Shown in pieces: positions 1 to 9,602 of a stretch of DNA of 64,000 nucleotides. Source of the DNA: an uncultured Prochlorococcus sp. (lineage in GTDB: Bacteria; Cyanobacteriota; Cyanobacteriia; PCC-6307; Cyanobiaceae); contig CACGBT010000005.1 in assembly GCA_902571335.1 (NCBI GenBank), positions 1-64,000 on the forward strand, given 5' to 3'. A program made the position numbers and the translations under genes. Numbering within the stretch: the first letter of the stretch is position 1; every line of letters begins with the position of its first letter. The notes beneath the pieces were generated by a model. The model was given only the letters and a program-made list of their open reading frames with translations. It ran no database searches and had not been told where the DNA came from.

Positions 1-162
1 AATTCTGAATCTAATTCTTATAGTAATAAGCCCTCTGGAGCTGAAGGGTGGGAAGATAGAAGCTATGGAAATCCTACTGAAAACTCTGAATTTGAAAGTG
101 GAAGAAGTAGAAGAAGAAGAGGAGTTTCCAGCGAGGGTAATTCCTCAAACAATGAAAATTAG
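1..162 (+). CDS. C-terminal end of a probable RRM RNA-binding protein (partial)
   Basis: Frame 1 is open from the window edge to TAG at 160-162 and gives 53 residues rich in Ser, Asn, Glu, Gly and Arg, with an RRRR patch near the end. This is a low-complexity tail, not a folded domain. Cyanobacterial single-RRM RNA-binding proteins end in this way, with a Gly/Arg/Asn-rich tail that includes a GWEDRSYG-like segment as seen here, and such a gene sits next to dusA in Prochlorococcus as I remember it. The RRM itself lies outside the window, so the family call is inference. The stop overlaps the 3' end of convergent dusA by four bases. Confidence 0.55.
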   Translation, partial: NSESNSYSNKPSGAEGWEDRSYGNPTENSEFESGRSRRRRGVSSEGNSSNNEN

Positions 163-1154
163 TATCCTATTTCTTCAAGCTTATAAGTCAATTCAAGAAG
201 ATATTCAATATTCAATTCTTGTTTTATAGATTTGGTAGAAATTTGATTTCTCCAAATTTTTGCTTTTGGAATACCTTCAACTAAATTTATGAGATGTTTA
301 CAAATATCCCAAGATTTTCCTCCATTAGATAAATGTTCTTCAATATATGGAATTAAGGAGAAAATAATATTTGAAGCTGATTTGGATTTTGTATTGATTC
401 CATATATTTTTTGATCAATTTTAGACCATCTTAAAGGGTGTTTATATACTGATCGTCCAATCATTACACCATCAAAATCATTTAAAGCTTCTATTGAATC
501 ATCAATATTTGTGAAACCACCATTGATTTCTATTAACAATTTGGGATTTAATGTTTTTAATTTTTTTACTACATCATATTTAAGTGGAGGTACTGTTCTG
601 TTTTGTTTCGGATTTAAACCTTTTAATATTGCTTTCCTAGCATGAACTGTAAATCGGTCTGCACCAGCATTTGCAATATGTCGTACGAAATTATTCAAAT
701 TACTGAAACTATCATCCTCGTCTACACCAATCCTATGTTTAATAGTAATTGGTAAGCTGCAGCTATTTTTTAAGGATTCTATGCATTTTGCAACTTGTAC
801 AGGATCTTTCATTAGTGAAGCACCAAAATTTCCTGAACAGACTCTTGGGCTTGGACAACCAACATTAAAGTTTATTTCGTCATAACCCCAATCCTCTGCC
901 ATTTGGGCGGCCTCTTTAAGAGTTTTAGGATCGTCTCCACCAAACTGAATCGATATTGGGTGTTCTTCATTATTAAAATCTAAAAATTTTTTTTTGTTAT
1001 TTGTATAAACTAAACTTTGAGCCACAATCATTTCTGTATATAGGAGAGCTTCAGAACTTATTTTCCTCATTATCATCCTGAAATGTTTATCAGTACAATC
1101 CATCATTGGAGCAATACTTAATTTATGAATATTTTTATTAGAATTAGTACTCAT
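159..1154 (-). CDS. dusA: tRNA-dihydrouridine synthase A (DusA family)
   Basis: FMN enzyme that reduces uridine to dihydrouridine in the tRNA D-loop. The 331-residue length is normal for DusA. Visible family marks: the N-terminal SIAPMMDCTD segment (residues 13-22), the catalytic cysteine in NVGCPS (Cys100), a KHRIGVD substrate/FMN loop around residue 140, an HAR motif around 170 and an INGG phosphate-binding loop around 215. The KHRIG and CPSPRV wording fits the DusA (U20/U20a) branch better than DusB. The start is the ATG at 1152-1154; msrB is transcribed divergently only 32 bases away, so their promoters must overlap. Confidence 0.93.
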   Translation of the reverse strand: MSTNSNKNIHKLSIAPMMDCTDKHFRMIMRKISSEALLYTEMIVAQSLVYTNNKKKFLDFNNEEHPISIQFGGDDPKTLKEAAQMAEDWGYDEINFNVGCPSPRVCSGNFGASLMKDPVQVAKCIESLKNSCSLPITIKHRIGVDEDDSFSNLNNFVRHIANAGADRFTVHARKAILKGLNPKQNRTVPPLKYDVVKKLKTLNPKLLIEINGGFTNIDDSIEALNDFDGVMIGRSVYKHPLRWSKIDQKIYGINTKSKSASNIIFSLIPYIEEHLSNGGKSWDICKHLINLVEGIPKAKIWRNQISTKSIKQELNIEYLLELTYKLEEIGY

Positions 1155-1186
1155 AGAATTAATTATTTTTTTTGTAATTTATATAT

Positions 1187-1681
1187 ATGAATCAATTTTT
1201 ATCAAGAAGAATCTTTATTTTAATTCCTACTATGTCAATTTTAAAAAAAATCTTTAATCCTATGCAAGTCTTAGCTTCTTCCCTTGCTTCTAAAGACGAG
1301 TGGAATTTATCAAAAGATGAATGGAAATCTAGGCTAAGTCCAGAGTCTTATTATATTTTGAGGGAGGAAGGTACTGAAAGAGCTTTTAGTAGTCAATTGA
1401 ATAATGAGAAAAGAAAAGGGGTTTTTCACTGTGCTGGATGTGATTTACCACTTTTTCTGTCAGATAAAAAGTATGATAGTGGCACAGGTTGGCCAAGTTT
1501 TTGGGATTCGATTCAAGGATCAGTTGAAACAAAGGTTGATTTCAAGTTAATTGTCCCAAGAACTGAATATCATTGTTCTAGATGTGGTGGTCATCAAGGT
1601 CATGTCTTCAATGATGGTCCACTTCCTACTGGAAAAAGATACTGTAATAATGGTTTAGCATTGAGGTTTGTTTCTGAGTAA
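1187..1681 (+). CDS. msrB: Peptide-methionine (R)-S-oxide reductase MsrB with N-terminal leader
   Basis: Reduces methionine-R-sulfoxide in proteins. Two CxxC zinc sites (Cys82/85 and Cys130/133) and the catalytic cysteine in RYCNNG (Cys153) are all present, with the GTGWPSF and HxGHVF family signatures. The protein carries about 35 residues ahead of the usual start of the domain: SRRIFI at residues 6-11 resembles a twin-arginine export motif, followed by hydrophobic residues and a possible ALASS-like cleavage site near 30. The hydrophobic stretch is interrupted by Lys-Lys at 20-21, so export is only possible. It stands alone, 75 bases before grpE. Confidence 0.92.
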   Translation: MNQFLSRRIFILIPTMSILKKIFNPMQVLASSLASKDEWNLSKDEWKSRLSPESYYILREEGTERAFSSQLNNEKRKGVFHCAGCDLPLFLSDKKYDSGTGWPSFWDSIQGSVETKVDFKLIVPRTEYHCSRCGGHQGHVFNDGPLPTGKRYCNNGLALRFVSE

Positions 1682-1688
1682 AAACTTG

Positions 1689-1702
1689 TGCGGCCTTCCG
1701 CA
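1689..1702. repeat. Short GC-rich hairpin between msrB and grpE
   Basis: A five-base-pair TGCGG/CCGCA stem with a CCTT loop directly follows the msrB stop. It is far more GC-rich than its surroundings. No T-run follows, so it is at most a weak terminator or a 3'-end stabiliser for the msrB message. Confidence 0.45.
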
Positions 1703-1756
1703 ACTTGTTATATGCATCACTTTATTAGAAGATAGTGTTATTAAATTTTTAGAAAA

Positions 1757-2458
1757 ATGATTGAAAATCAATCAGACAATATTGAAAATAAAGAAAATGA
1801 TGGTTCCAATCAGGATAATTCTCCTGAAGACCAAATAACTGAAAATATTGATTTATCTCCTCAAAAAACAGAAGAAATAAATACTGAAGAATTAAAAAAT
1901 ACTATTTCTAATAATGATGCAAGGTTAGAACAGTTAGAAAAAGAACATGAAACATTAAAAAATCAATATGTAAGAATTTCAGCAGATTTTGATAATTTTA
2001 GAAAAAGGCAGTCTAGAGATCAGGACGATTTAAAAGTTCAACTTGTATCCAAGTCATTAACTGCAATACTCCCAATCGTTGATAATTTTGAAAGAGCAAG
2101 ACAGCAACTTAAACCTGAAAGTGAAGAAGCTCAAGCTCTTCATCGAAGTTATCAGGGATTGTATAAACAACTAGTAGAAGTTTTAAAACAACAAGGAGTC
2201 GCGCCTATGAGAGTTGTTGGGCAGCAATTTGATCCAAATTTACATGAAGCCGTGTTAAGAGAGCCTAGTGAAGAGTTTGAAGAAGATTTTGTTGTAGAAG
2301 AATTACAGCGAGGATATCACCTAGAAGGTAAAATTTTGAGACATGCTTTGGTTAAAGTTTCTATGGGGCCTGGCAAACAAAATTCACAAGAAGAAGTAGA
2401 AAAGGATACAGTTGAAGTGGATGTTACTTCAGAGGAAAATACTTCTGAAGATGTATAG
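1757..2458 (+). CDS. grpE: Nucleotide exchange factor GrpE
   Basis: Exchange factor that releases ADP from DnaK. The 233 residues show the expected layout: a disordered acidic N-terminus (about 1-55), a long coiled-coil helix (about 55-100) with [20 protein letters not shown] sequence, a four-helix dimer region, and a C-terminal beta domain ending in [23 protein letters not shown], the GrpE signature. An extra acidic tail of about 25 residues follows. dnaJ starts 29 bases downstream, so the two are very likely co-transcribed. No HrcA/CIRCE inverted repeat was seen upstream. Confidence 0.95.
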   Translation: MIENQSDNIENKENDGSNQDNSPEDQITENIDLSPQKTEEINTEELKNTISNNDARLEQLEKEHETLKNQYVRISADFDNFRKRQSRDQDDLKVQLVSKSLTAILPIVDNFERARQQLKPESEEAQALHRSYQGLYKQLVEVLKQQGVAPMRVVGQQFDPNLHEAVLREPSEEFEEDFVVEELQRGYHLEGKILRHALVKVSMGPGKQNSQEEVEKDTVEVDVTSEENTSEDV

Positions 2459-2487
2459 ATTCCAGATTTTTACCTGAGCATTATCTA

Positions 2488-3615
2488 ATGGCTGATTTTT
2501 ACCAAATACTTGGAGTTTCAAGAGATGCTGATTCAGATACCTTAAAAAAGGCCTATAGAAAGTTAGCAAGACAATACCATCCCGATGTTAATAAAGAACC
2601 TGGTGCTGAGGATAAATTTAAAGAAATTGGCAAGGCTTATGAAGCGTTAGCTGATCCCGAAACTAGAGCTAGATATGATCAGTTTGGAGAAGCTGGTCTT
2701 GGAGGCGCAGCCGGAATGCCTGATATGGGTGATATGGGCGGGTTTGCAGATTTATTTGAAACTTTTTTTAATGGCTTTGGTGGACAAACTCCACAAGGAG
2801 GAAGAACTCAAAGAAGAGGTCCTCAACAAGGAGATGATTTAAGATATGACCTTAATGTTGATTTTAAGGATGCAATATTCGGTCAACAAAGAGAAATTAA
2901 AATTCCTCATCTTGAGACATGTGAAGTCTGTCGGGGCACAGGTGCTAAACCAGGAACGGGACCAAAAAATTGCACAACATGTGGAGGAAGCGGACAAGTT
3001 AGAAGAGCCACGAGAACACCTTTTGGCAATTTCACACAAGTAGCTGAATGTCCTTCATGTAATGGGGCTGGTCAAATTATCGCAGATCCGTGTTTAAGTT
3101 GTAGTGGTAATGGTGTAAAGCAAGTCAGAAAAAAATTACGAATTAATATTCCTGCAGGAGTTGATACTGGTACTAAATTAAGAGTTTCTGGAGAGGGAAA
3201 TGTTGGCTTAAAAGGTGGCCCTCCAGGAGATCTTTATGTTTTTATAAAGGTTAAGAGTGACTCAAAATTAAAAAGAGATGGTGTGACTATTTATTCAGAA
3301 ATAGCTGTTAGTTATCTACAGGCTATTTTAGGAGATACTGTTGAAATTTCTACTGTTGATGGAAATGTGAATTTAAAAATTCCAAGTGGCACTCAACCAA
3401 ATACAACTCTTTCACTTGAGAATAAAGGGGTACCTAGACTGGGTAATCCAGTTGCAAGAGGAAATCATGAAGTTCTAGTAAAGGTAAAATTACCAACTCG
3501 TATAACTGATGAAGAACGAAAGCTTTTAGAGGGTTTAGCTTCTCAATATTCAGATAAAAATATTAATTCCAGTAGTGGTTTATTTAGTAAATTATTTGGT
3601 AAAGAATCCCAATGA
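2488..3615 (+). CDS. dnaJ: Chaperone DnaJ (type I Hsp40)
   Basis: Co-chaperone that stimulates DnaK ATPase. It is a full type I protein of 375 residues: J-domain with HPD at 31-33, a Gly/Phe/Met-rich linker (about 65-110), four CxxCxGxG zinc-finger repeats beginning at residues 145, 162, 188 and 202 (the last is C-L-S-C-S-G-N-G), then the two beta-barrel substrate-binding domains. It follows grpE directly and its last four bases (ATGA) overlap the start of the TusA-like gene, so translation is probably coupled. Confidence 0.96.
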   Translation: MADFYQILGVSRDADSDTLKKAYRKLARQYHPDVNKEPGAEDKFKEIGKAYEALADPETRARYDQFGEAGLGGAAGMPDMGDMGGFADLFETFFNGFGGQTPQGGRTQRRGPQQGDDLRYDLNVDFKDAIFGQQREIKIPHLETCEVCRGTGAKPGTGPKNCTTCGGSGQVRRATRTPFGNFTQVAECPSCNGAGQIIADPCLSCSGNGVKQVRKKLRINIPAGVDTGTKLRVSGEGNVGLKGGPPGDLYVFIKVKSDSKLKRDGVTIYSEIAVSYLQAILGDTVEISTVDGNVNLKIPSGTQPNTTLSLENKGVPRLGNPVARGNHEVLVKVKLPTRITDEERKLLEGLASQYSDKNINSSSGLFSKLFGKESQ

Positions 3616-3842
3616 CTTCTTTAAAGCATTTGGATCTTAAATCTGTTCCATGTCCTTTAAATGTCGTCAAAATTAAATTAGCTTTAGAGAAGTTATCCAA
3701 AAATGAACAACTCATAGTTGAACTAGACAAAGGTGAACCAGAAGAAATGGTGTTAAATAATTTAAAAGAGATGGGATATTTCTTTCAAAAAATTAAAAAA
3801 AATGAAAAATTTATAAAAATAAAAATATTTAATGAAAACTAA
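3612..3842 (+). CDS. TusA/SirA-family small sulfur-carrier-like protein
   Basis: 76 residues with the TusA beta-alpha-beta-alpha-beta layout. TusA proteins carry a persulfide on the Cys of a CPxP motif; here the motif is C14-P-L-N, so the cysteine is present but the second proline is Asn. The rest (LDLKS at the start, LDKGEPEE in the middle) fits the family. It overlaps dnaJ by four bases and rsgA by eleven, so it is translated as part of the grpE-dnaJ-rsgA unit. Which acceptor it serves is unknown; a role tied to protein folding or ribosome assembly is only suggested by position. Confidence 0.75.
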   Translation: MTSLKHLDLKSVPCPLNVVKIKLALEKLSKNEQLIVELDKGEPEEMVLNNLKEMGYFFQKIKKNEKFIKIKIFNEN

Positions 3843-4749
3843 CGATAAACATTTAGGTTTAGTTACAAAAAAATTTAATGATTTTTTTTTAGTTGATTTA
3901 AAAAATCAAGAAAATTTTGGAGATAGTGAGAGATTTTTATGCAAGGTGAGAAAGTCTATAAATTTCAAAGATCAATTAATCTATGTTGGAGACAAGGTAG
4001 TAATTGATAATATTGATTTAAAAAGCAAACGTGCAGTAATAACAAGTCTAAAAAAAAGAAAAAATTTATTAGCTAGACCTTCAGTAGCAAACATTTCTAA
4101 CATATACATTATTTTTTCTGTTGAAGAGCCAGAGTTAAATTTATCTCAATTGAATAGATTTTTAATATCAGCAGAATCGATGGAAGTTAGTGTCTCGTTG
4201 GTTTTGACAAAGTGTGATTTAATTTCAAATAAAAGAAGATCTTTTTTACTTGATAAATTTAGTGAATGGGGTTATCAAGCAATAACTTTAAATTTACAGA
4301 AAACTGATAATTTTAAAAATTTATTAACTGAGTTAAGGCAAAAAGAGTGTTCAATCATTATGGGCCCATCAGGTGTTGGCAAAACTACTTTGCTTAATAT
4401 GATTATTCCAGGTCTGCAAAATAGCACTGCTCCAGTTTCTAATAAAATAAAGAGAGGTAAAAATACTACTCGAAATGTCGAGTTATTTTCTTTATCAAAT
4501 CAAAGTTACATTGTGGACACTCCTGGTTTTAATATGCAACCTTTAGATGTTGATATTAGGTTGTTGCCAAATCTATATTCAGAAATATATCAACAAGTAA
4601 TCGATGGAAGAATTAAGTGTAAATTTCGTAATTGTTTACATGTAAATGATGAAGGCTGTAATTTAGATAAGTCTTTCGAAAGATATCCTTTTTATAAAGA
4701 AATGATTGAGTCTTCTAAGAGTCACTATTATCAAAACCAGGAAGATTAA
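3832..4749 (+). CDS. rsgA: Small ribosomal subunit biogenesis GTPase RsgA
   Basis: Circularly permuted GTPase that checks late maturation of the 30S subunit. The permuted motif order is visible: an OB-fold N-terminal region, then the specificity motif TKCD (126-129), then the P-loop GPSGVGKT (178-185), then DTPG (229-232). The C-terminal zinc knuckle is complete (Cys263, Cys268, His270, Cys276). At 305 residues it is of normal length. The last 35 bases overlap the convergent ebfC gene. Confidence 0.95.
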   Translation: MKTNDKHLGLVTKKFNDFFLVDLKNQENFGDSERFLCKVRKSINFKDQLIYVGDKVVIDNIDLKSKRAVITSLKKRKNLLARPSVANISNIYIIFSVEEPELNLSQLNRFLISAESMEVSVSLVLTKCDLISNKRRSFLLDKFSEWGYQAITLNLQKTDNFKNLLTELRQKECSIIMGPSGVGKTTLLNMIIPGLQNSTAPVSNKIKRGKNTTRNVELFSLSNQSYIVDTPGFNMQPLDVDIRLLPNLYSEIYQQVIDGRIKCKFRNCLHVNDEGCNLDKSFERYPFYKEMIESSKSHYYQNQED

Positions 4750-5065
4750 GATTTAATCCTCCAGTCAAATCATTCATCTTTTCTTTCATAGTTGTAGTAG
4801 ATAATTCATGAGCTTTTTTGAAAGCTTGTAAAATGTTTTCTTCTAGTTTTTCTTTGTCTGAATTTAAAAAATTTTCTTGCACTTCTACCCTTAAAGGAAG
4901 TTGGTTGCCACTTATCCAGACTTTTATCATTTCATCATCACTTTTTCCTTCAATCTCCATATTTTCAAGTTCATCTTGTAATTTTTGAGCATCTTGCTGA
5001 ATTTGTTTAGCTTTTTTAAAAGCTTCTGTAAGTTGTCCAAAGTTAGGAAGTCCAAAACCCGCCAT
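4715..5065 (-). CDS. ebfC: YbaB/EbfC-family nucleoid-associated protein
   Basis: Small DNA-binding protein, 116 residues. The N-terminal [23 protein letters not shown] and the amphipathic first helix followed by a beta sheet with [15 protein letters not shown] are typical of the YbaB/EbfC family, which binds DNA as a tweezer-like dimer. The length is normal. It is the last gene of a murC-murB-ebfC minus-strand run (17 bases after murB). The 3' end overlaps rsgA by 35 bases on the opposite strand. The exact regulatory targets cannot be judged from sequence. Confidence 0.88.
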   Translation of the reverse strand: MAGFGLPNFGQLTEAFKKAKQIQQDAQKLQDELENMEIEGKSDDEMIKVWISGNQLPLRVEVQENFLNSDKEKLEENILQAFKKAHELSTTTMKEKMNDLTGGLNLNLPGFDNSDS

Positions 5066-5082
5066 TTTGTATATAAGTTTCT

Positions 5083-5976
5083 TTAATTAGGATAGTCAAA
5101 ACCAATCATTCTTACCTCCGGCTGCAAATAAATTCCTTTGTTTTGTAGCACTTTTTGTTGAATTAAAGTTATTAATTCATAAATATCTTTTGAACTTGCT
5201 GAAGAACTGTTAACTATAAAATTTGAATGCATTGTAGAAATTTCTGCATCACCAACTTTAAATCCTTTTAAACCAATATCATCAATTAATTTTGCTGCAT
5301 AATTATTTTCAGGATTTTTAAAAACACTACCAAAACTTGGTTGATGATATGGCTGCGTTTCTGTTTTTAATTTAAGGTTATTTTTGGTTTTTTGAATTAA
5401 TTGTTCGAGATTTCCATTAGGTTCAAAATGTAATCTTGCACTAATAATTGTTAAATTATTTCTTTGAAAAGAGCTAAATCTATAATCAAAATTGATATCT
5501 TTTTTTTTAATTTCAATTTTTTCACGAGTTTTGTTATTTATTACTTTTACGGAAATAAGATTCTTTGCTAGCGTTAAATTACCAGTTCCAGCATTCATAT
5601 AAATTGCTCCTCCTAATGTTCCTGGAATTCCGATAGCCCATTCACCTCCTTGTAATCTATTTTTAGCAAGAGAATTAGATAATGTTGGGAGCATTACACC
5701 CGCTTCTGCTTCAACAATTCCTGTATTTGGCTCTATTGTTAGTGATTTCATTTTTTTTGTACATATAACTAAACCTTTTATGAAAATATTATTTATTAAA
5801 AGATTTGAACCTGCTCCAATTATCTGGCATCTTTGCTTGTTTAAATTAGCCCATTTTATTAGATATGAAAATTCTTCCATATTTTTTGGCTCAGCAAAAT
5901 ATTCAGCTACTCCTCCCACTTTTATAGTTGTATAATTACTTAAATTACAGTTCTTGGAAAAAATCTTTTTATTCAT
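5083..5976 (-). CDS. murB: UDP-N-acetylenolpyruvoylglucosamine reductase MurB
   Basis: FAD enzyme making UDP-N-acetylmuramic acid, the second step of peptidoglycan precursor synthesis. Family marks are the FAD-binding GAGSNLL (about 56-62), [15 protein letters not shown] (about 116-130), the [10 protein letters not shown] segment with the catalytic serine (about 215-224) and the terminal PEVRMIG with the catalytic Glu. The 297-residue length and lack of the long insertion put it in the type II (short) MurB group. It follows murC by 20 bases in the same operon. Confidence 0.95.
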   Translation of the reverse strand: MNKKIFSKNCNLSNYTTIKVGGVAEYFAEPKNMEEFSYLIKWANLNKQRCQIIGAGSNLLINNIFIKGLVICTKKMKSLTIEPNTGIVEAEAGVMLPTLSNSLAKNRLQGGEWAIGIPGTLGGAIYMNAGTGNLTLAKNLISVKVINNKTREKIEIKKKDINFDYRFSSFQRNNLTIISARLHFEPNGNLEQLIQKTKNNLKLKTETQPYHQPSFGSVFKNPENNYAAKLIDDIGLKGFKVGDAEISTMHSNFIVNSSSASSKDIYELITLIQQKVLQNKGIYLQPEVRMIGFDYPN

Positions 5977-5996
5977 AAATTAGTTAAGTTTTTTAA

Positions 5997-7400
5997 TCAT
6001 TTTTTATTTAAAATTGACCAGAAATTATGACAATCACCAGCTCCCATATTCAAAATTAAATCCCCCTTTTGAGTTAATTTGTAAAAATTTTTTGTAATTT
6101 CATGATAATTATTTATGTAACTAACATTTTTATTTTTTTTATAAATCAGATCAGTGATAATTTTCGCAGTAATTTCATCTTCGTTTGCCTCTCCTGCTCC
6201 AAAAATGCTAGTTATAAAAATATTATCTGCTTTTGATAATTCTTGAGCGAATTCTTTAGCAAATTGCTTTACTCGAGAGTATCTATGAGGTTGGAATATA
6301 GCTATTAATCTACTTTTTTGACATTCTTCATTATTTTTTTGCTTAATAAATAATCTTCCTAATTTAATTGTTTCTTTAATTTCGTTCGGGTGATGTGCAT
6401 AATCATCGTAAAAAAGTCTCTCATCTATTTGGCCTCTGAATTCAAATCTTTTTTTTGGCAGTTTAAGGTATTTTATGTTTTTCTTTATTTCTATAAAATC
6501 TACTCCTATCATTCTTGAAGCTGCTATGGCTGCGGTGATATTAGATAGATTGTGCAATCCTGGAATTGGAATATTTAAACTACTAATAAAATTTCCATTT
6601 TCATAATATTTCCCAATCGTATATTTTGCATTAATTTCAGTCGGAATGATTGCATAAGCTATGTTTTTCGTTGTAATGTTTGACCACTTATTATCCGAAT
6701 AAAAATGATTTCTTAAGGTTTCACAATCATAATTAATTAATAATTTTTTAGAATTCGCAGCGAAACTTTTAAAAGAAGATATTACATCATTTAAATTAGA
6801 AAAATGATCGCAATGATCAAAATCAATATTATTTATTATTCCAATATCAGATTTATATTTATTAATTGTCCCATCAGATTCATCAACTTCAGCTACTAAG
6901 TATTTTGTATTCTCTAAATGACAATTAGAGTTATAGATAGGAATTATTCCTCCAGTTATTGAAGAAGAATTATGTGTACATAACTCAAGCATTGTAGAAA
7001 GAAATGTACTGGTTGATGTTTTTCCATGGCTTCCTGCTACAGCCAATGCAGTGTAAGTTTGCATTAGCATTGCAAGTATCTCAGAACGATGTTTTATTGA
7101 TAAATTTTTTTCTATGCAGTACGAAAATTCTTCATTCTCAGGCTTGATTGCAGAGCTTACTACAAAATTAATCAATTTGTTGGTAAATTTTGAAATAACA
7201 AATTCAATATTTTGTCGAATTTGAGAAGTAAAAATTACTGTACCTAATTTCTCCAATTTTTTAGTTTCATTGTTTTTAACTAAATCAGATCCTGAAACTG
7301 AACAACCTTTTTTAAGTAAACCTATTGCTAATGCTGACATCCCAATACCTCCAATCCCAATAAAATGAAAATGACTTTTCGACAGTAATTTTTTATCCAA
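5997..7400 (-). CDS. murC: UDP-N-acetylmuramate--L-alanine ligase MurC
   Basis: Adds L-Ala to UDP-MurNAc. 467 residues with the three Mur ligase domains: UDP-binding Rossmann start GIGGIGMSALA (about 15-25), central ATPase with AGSHGKTSTS P-loop (about 120), the EVDESDG and NIDFDHCDHF segments, and a C-terminal domain with FQPHRYSR and GAGD. The start is TTG at 7400, nineteen residues before the HFHFIGIGGIG-type core would allow any later one, so this is the likely start. It heads murC-murB-ebfC and faces gap2 across a 192-base divergent intergenic region. Confidence 0.95.
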   Translation of the reverse strand: MDKKLLSKSHFHFIGIGGIGMSALAIGLLKKGCSVSGSDLVKNNETKKLEKLGTVIFTSQIRQNIEFVISKFTNKLINFVVSSAIKPENEEFSYCIEKNLSIKHRSEILAMLMQTYTALAVAGSHGKTSTSTFLSTMLELCTHNSSSITGGIIPIYNSNCHLENTKYLVAEVDESDGTINKYKSDIGIINNIDFDHCDHFSNLNDVISSFKSFAANSKKLLINYDCETLRNHFYSDNKWSNITTKNIAYAIIPTEINAKYTIGKYYENGNFISSLNIPIPGLHNLSNITAAIAASRMIGVDFIEIKKNIKYLKLPKKRFEFRGQIDERLFYDDYAHHPNEIKETIKLGRLFIKQKNNEECQKSRLIAIFQPHRYSRVKQFAKEFAQELSKADNIFITSIFGAGEANEDEITAKIITDLIYKKNKNVSYINNYHEITKNFYKLTQKGDLILNMGAGDCHNFWSILNKK

Positions 7401-7527
7401 TTTTTATCTTTTACTTAAATCAAAATAACTTCTTGGTAAAATTTTGCTATTTTTTCTTAAAAAAAATGTTTTTTTTTCTTGAATTAATACAAAAAAAGAC
7501 TTATTTGCTTAATAAATCAAAAAAACC

Positions 7528-7556
7528 TTACGTTATTGCACAAAATTCAGTATGAT
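7528..7556 (+). promoter_or_regulatory. Probable sigma-70-type promoter of gap2
   Basis: TTACGT (7528-7533) and TATGAT (7551-7556) are separated by 17 bases. Transcription would start near 7563, about 30 bases before the gap2 ATG. The rest of the 7401-7592 region is A/T-rich runs with no other clear signal. Assigned by eye only. Confidence 0.45.
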
Positions 7557-7592
7557 CAGCAACTTAGGTTAATCATTTAGAAATTATTAGTT

Positions 7593-8615
7593 ATGACTTT
7601 GCGTGTTGCAATTAACGGCTTTGGCAGAATTGGTCGAAACTTTATGCGTTGTTGGCTTAGTAGAGGGGCTTACACCAATATTGAAGTAGTTGGAATTAAT
7701 GTTACCTCAGATCCTAAGACTAATGCTCATCTATTAAAGTATGATTCAGTCCTTGGTCAACTTGATGGTGTTGATATTCAATATACTGATGATACTTTTG
7801 TAATTAATAACAAGACAATTAAATGTTTCTCTGATAGAAATCCAATGAATCTCCCTTGGAAAGACTGGGGTGTAGATTTGGTTATTGAATCTACTGGAGT
7901 ATTTAATACAGACGTAGGTGCAAGTAAGCACTTGGAAGTAGGAGCAAAAAAAGTCATCTTAACTGCTCCTGGTAAAGGTGATGGCGTTGGTACTTATGTT
8001 GTTGGAGTCAATGCTGATATGTACAAACATAAAGATTATGATATTTTGAGTAACGCTAGTTGTACAACTAACTGTTTGGCTCCAGTAGTTAAAGTTTTAG
8101 ACCAAACATTTGGGATTAACAAAGGTTTGATGACTACAATTCATAGTTATACAGGGGATCAAAGAATTTTAGATAATAGTCATAGAGATCTAAGAAGGGC
8201 TAGAGCAGCTGCTACAAACATCGTTCCTACTTCTACAGGAGCTGCAAAAGCAGTAGCTCTGGTATACCCAGAAATGAAAGGCAAATTAACGGGAATTGCA
8301 ATGAGAGTTCCAACCCCTAACGTTTCAGCAGTAGATTTTGTTTTTGAATCTTCTAAATCTGTCACGGCTGAAGAAGTCAATAATGCTCTTAAGGAAGCAT
8401 CTCTAAGTTCAATGAAAGGAATTATTAAGTATGGAGATGAACCATTAGTGTCAAGTGATTATGCAGGTACTAATGAATCATCAATTGTAGATAGTGACCT
8501 TACTATGTGCATTGGAGATAACCTTGTAAAGGTTCTAGCATGGTATGACAATGAGTGGGGTTATAGTCAGAGAGTTGTAGATTTAGCAGAGATTGTTGCT
8601 AAAAATTGGGAATAA
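7593..8615 (+). CDS. gap2: Glyceraldehyde-3-phosphate dehydrogenase, Calvin-cycle type (Gap2)
   Basis: Reduces 1,3-bisphosphoglycerate in the Calvin cycle. Rossmann start [10 protein letters not shown] (residues 7-16), the catalytic SNASCTTNC with Cys157, and His184 in [10 protein letters not shown] are all present. Length (340) and the short C-terminus without a CP12-like extension match cyanobacterial Gap2, the dual NADPH/NADH enzyme, rather than glycolytic Gap1. It is a single-gene unit with its own promoter. Its stop abuts the end of convergent thiL with no spacer at all. Confidence 0.95.
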   Translation: MTLRVAINGFGRIGRNFMRCWLSRGAYTNIEVVGINVTSDPKTNAHLLKYDSVLGQLDGVDIQYTDDTFVINNKTIKCFSDRNPMNLPWKDWGVDLVIESTGVFNTDVGASKHLEVGAKKVILTAPGKGDGVGTYVVGVNADMYKHKDYDILSNASCTTNCLAPVVKVLDQTFGINKGLMTTIHSYTGDQRILDNSHRDLRRARAAATNIVPTSTGAAKAVALVYPEMKGKLTGIAMRVPTPNVSAVDFVFESSKSVTAEEVNNALKEASLSSMKGIIKYGDEPLVSSDYAGTNESSIVDSDLTMCIGDNLVKVLAWYDNEWGYSQRVVDLAEIVAKNWE

Positions 8616-9602
8616 TTAAAAGTGTTTAAAAGGTTTGTTATTGAATAATTTATTTTTTTTATTATCTTTAAATTCTATTGACGGTTTGCCATCGGCAAAA
8701 CACCCAATTTCGTAAATATCTTTATCAAGTTTAGATAAATTGCTTGCCCATTTTTTTGGTAATGAGAAAACCAATTCATAGTCTTCACCTCCAAAAAAAT
8801 AATATTCGTCCCATTTATCTCCTTTAGGCCAATCTCTATCTTTAGGTATTTTTTCATAATTTATTATCGCTTTACAGTTGCTAGCTATTGTTAAATCTTG
8901 TAAGGCTTGAAATAGACCATCACTGCTATCAGTGCATCCTACTCTCCTTATTTTTTTATTGGAGCGAGTTTTGAGGAGATTATTTAGAAAATTTGGGTAA
9001 ACTCTAGGGCGACAAAACTGTTTTACGGACTTAATAATTAATCTTTTATTAAGTGAAAATTCATTATCAAAATTAATTTTATTTTGTATCAAAAATCCTA
9101 GCTTGCTAAGACCATGAATTCCTGTAGTCAAGATTATATCTCCTGGTTTACATGCGTTTCTTCGTAATTCAAGTTCACCTTGAATTCCAAAGGCCGTAAT
9201 TGAAATGATTTTTTCATTTCCCTTCGAGCAATCTCCCCCTAGAATCATCCCGCCATATTCTTTTAATGCTTTCTTTATTCCTTTGTATAATTCTTCAACC
9301 CAAATCCACTCAGTTCTAGAAGGAAGAACTAGGCTTATTGTAATACCGATAGTTTGCTTGCTACCACTTGATAATAAGTCAGAGATGTTGCTAACAACTG
9401 CTTTCCACCCAAGGTCCCCAGGACAAATACTAATGTCATTGAAATGAACATTTTCTACCAAAGAATCAGTATTAATAAGTAAATTTTCATTTTTAGTTTT
9501 GATTAAAGCGCAATCATCTGAAATTTGGTTTTTAGGCATAAATTTTCCTAGCCTATTTATTAATTCTTTCTCTCCTATATCTTTTAATATTTCTTTATGC
9601 AT
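8616..9602 (-). CDS. thiL: Thiamine-monophosphate kinase ThiL
   Basis: Phosphorylates thiamine monophosphate to the active diphosphate. The 328 residues have the AIRS/PurM-like fold: DDCALI near residue 30, a DSLVENVHF metal-binding segment around 46, the GGDCSKG loop around 120, and DSSDGL plus GGEDYEL in the C-terminal half. The start (ATG at 9602) overlaps the end of the upstream cyclophilin gene by eight bases, so the two are translated from one message. Confidence 0.93.
   Translation of the reverse strand: MHKEILKDIGEKELINRLGKFMPKNQISDDCALIKTKNENLLINTDSLVENVHFNDISICPGDLGWKAVVSNISDLLSSGSKQTIGITISLVLPSRTEWIWVEELYKGIKKALKEYGGMILGGDCSKGNEKIISITAFGIQGELELRRNACKPGDIILTTGIHGLSKLGFLIQNKINFDNEFSLNKRLIIKSVKQFCRPRVYPNFLNNLLKTRSNKKIRRVGCTDSSDGLFQALQDLTIASNCKAIINYEKIPKDRDWPKGDKWDEYYFFGGEDYELVFSLPKKWASNLSKLDKDIYEIGCFADGKPSIEFKDNKKNKLFNNKPFKHF

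Noticed and set aside
2839..3043. ORFs on both strands inside dnaJ
   Set aside because: Shadows of the strongly coding zinc-finger region; dnaJ frame is certain.
7401..7592. Riboswitch ahead of gap2 or murC
   Set aside because: The region is homopolymer A/T runs without stable paired elements.
9205..9447. 80-residue plus-strand ORF inside thiL
   Set aside because: Mirror frame of a well-supported gene with no start signal of its own.
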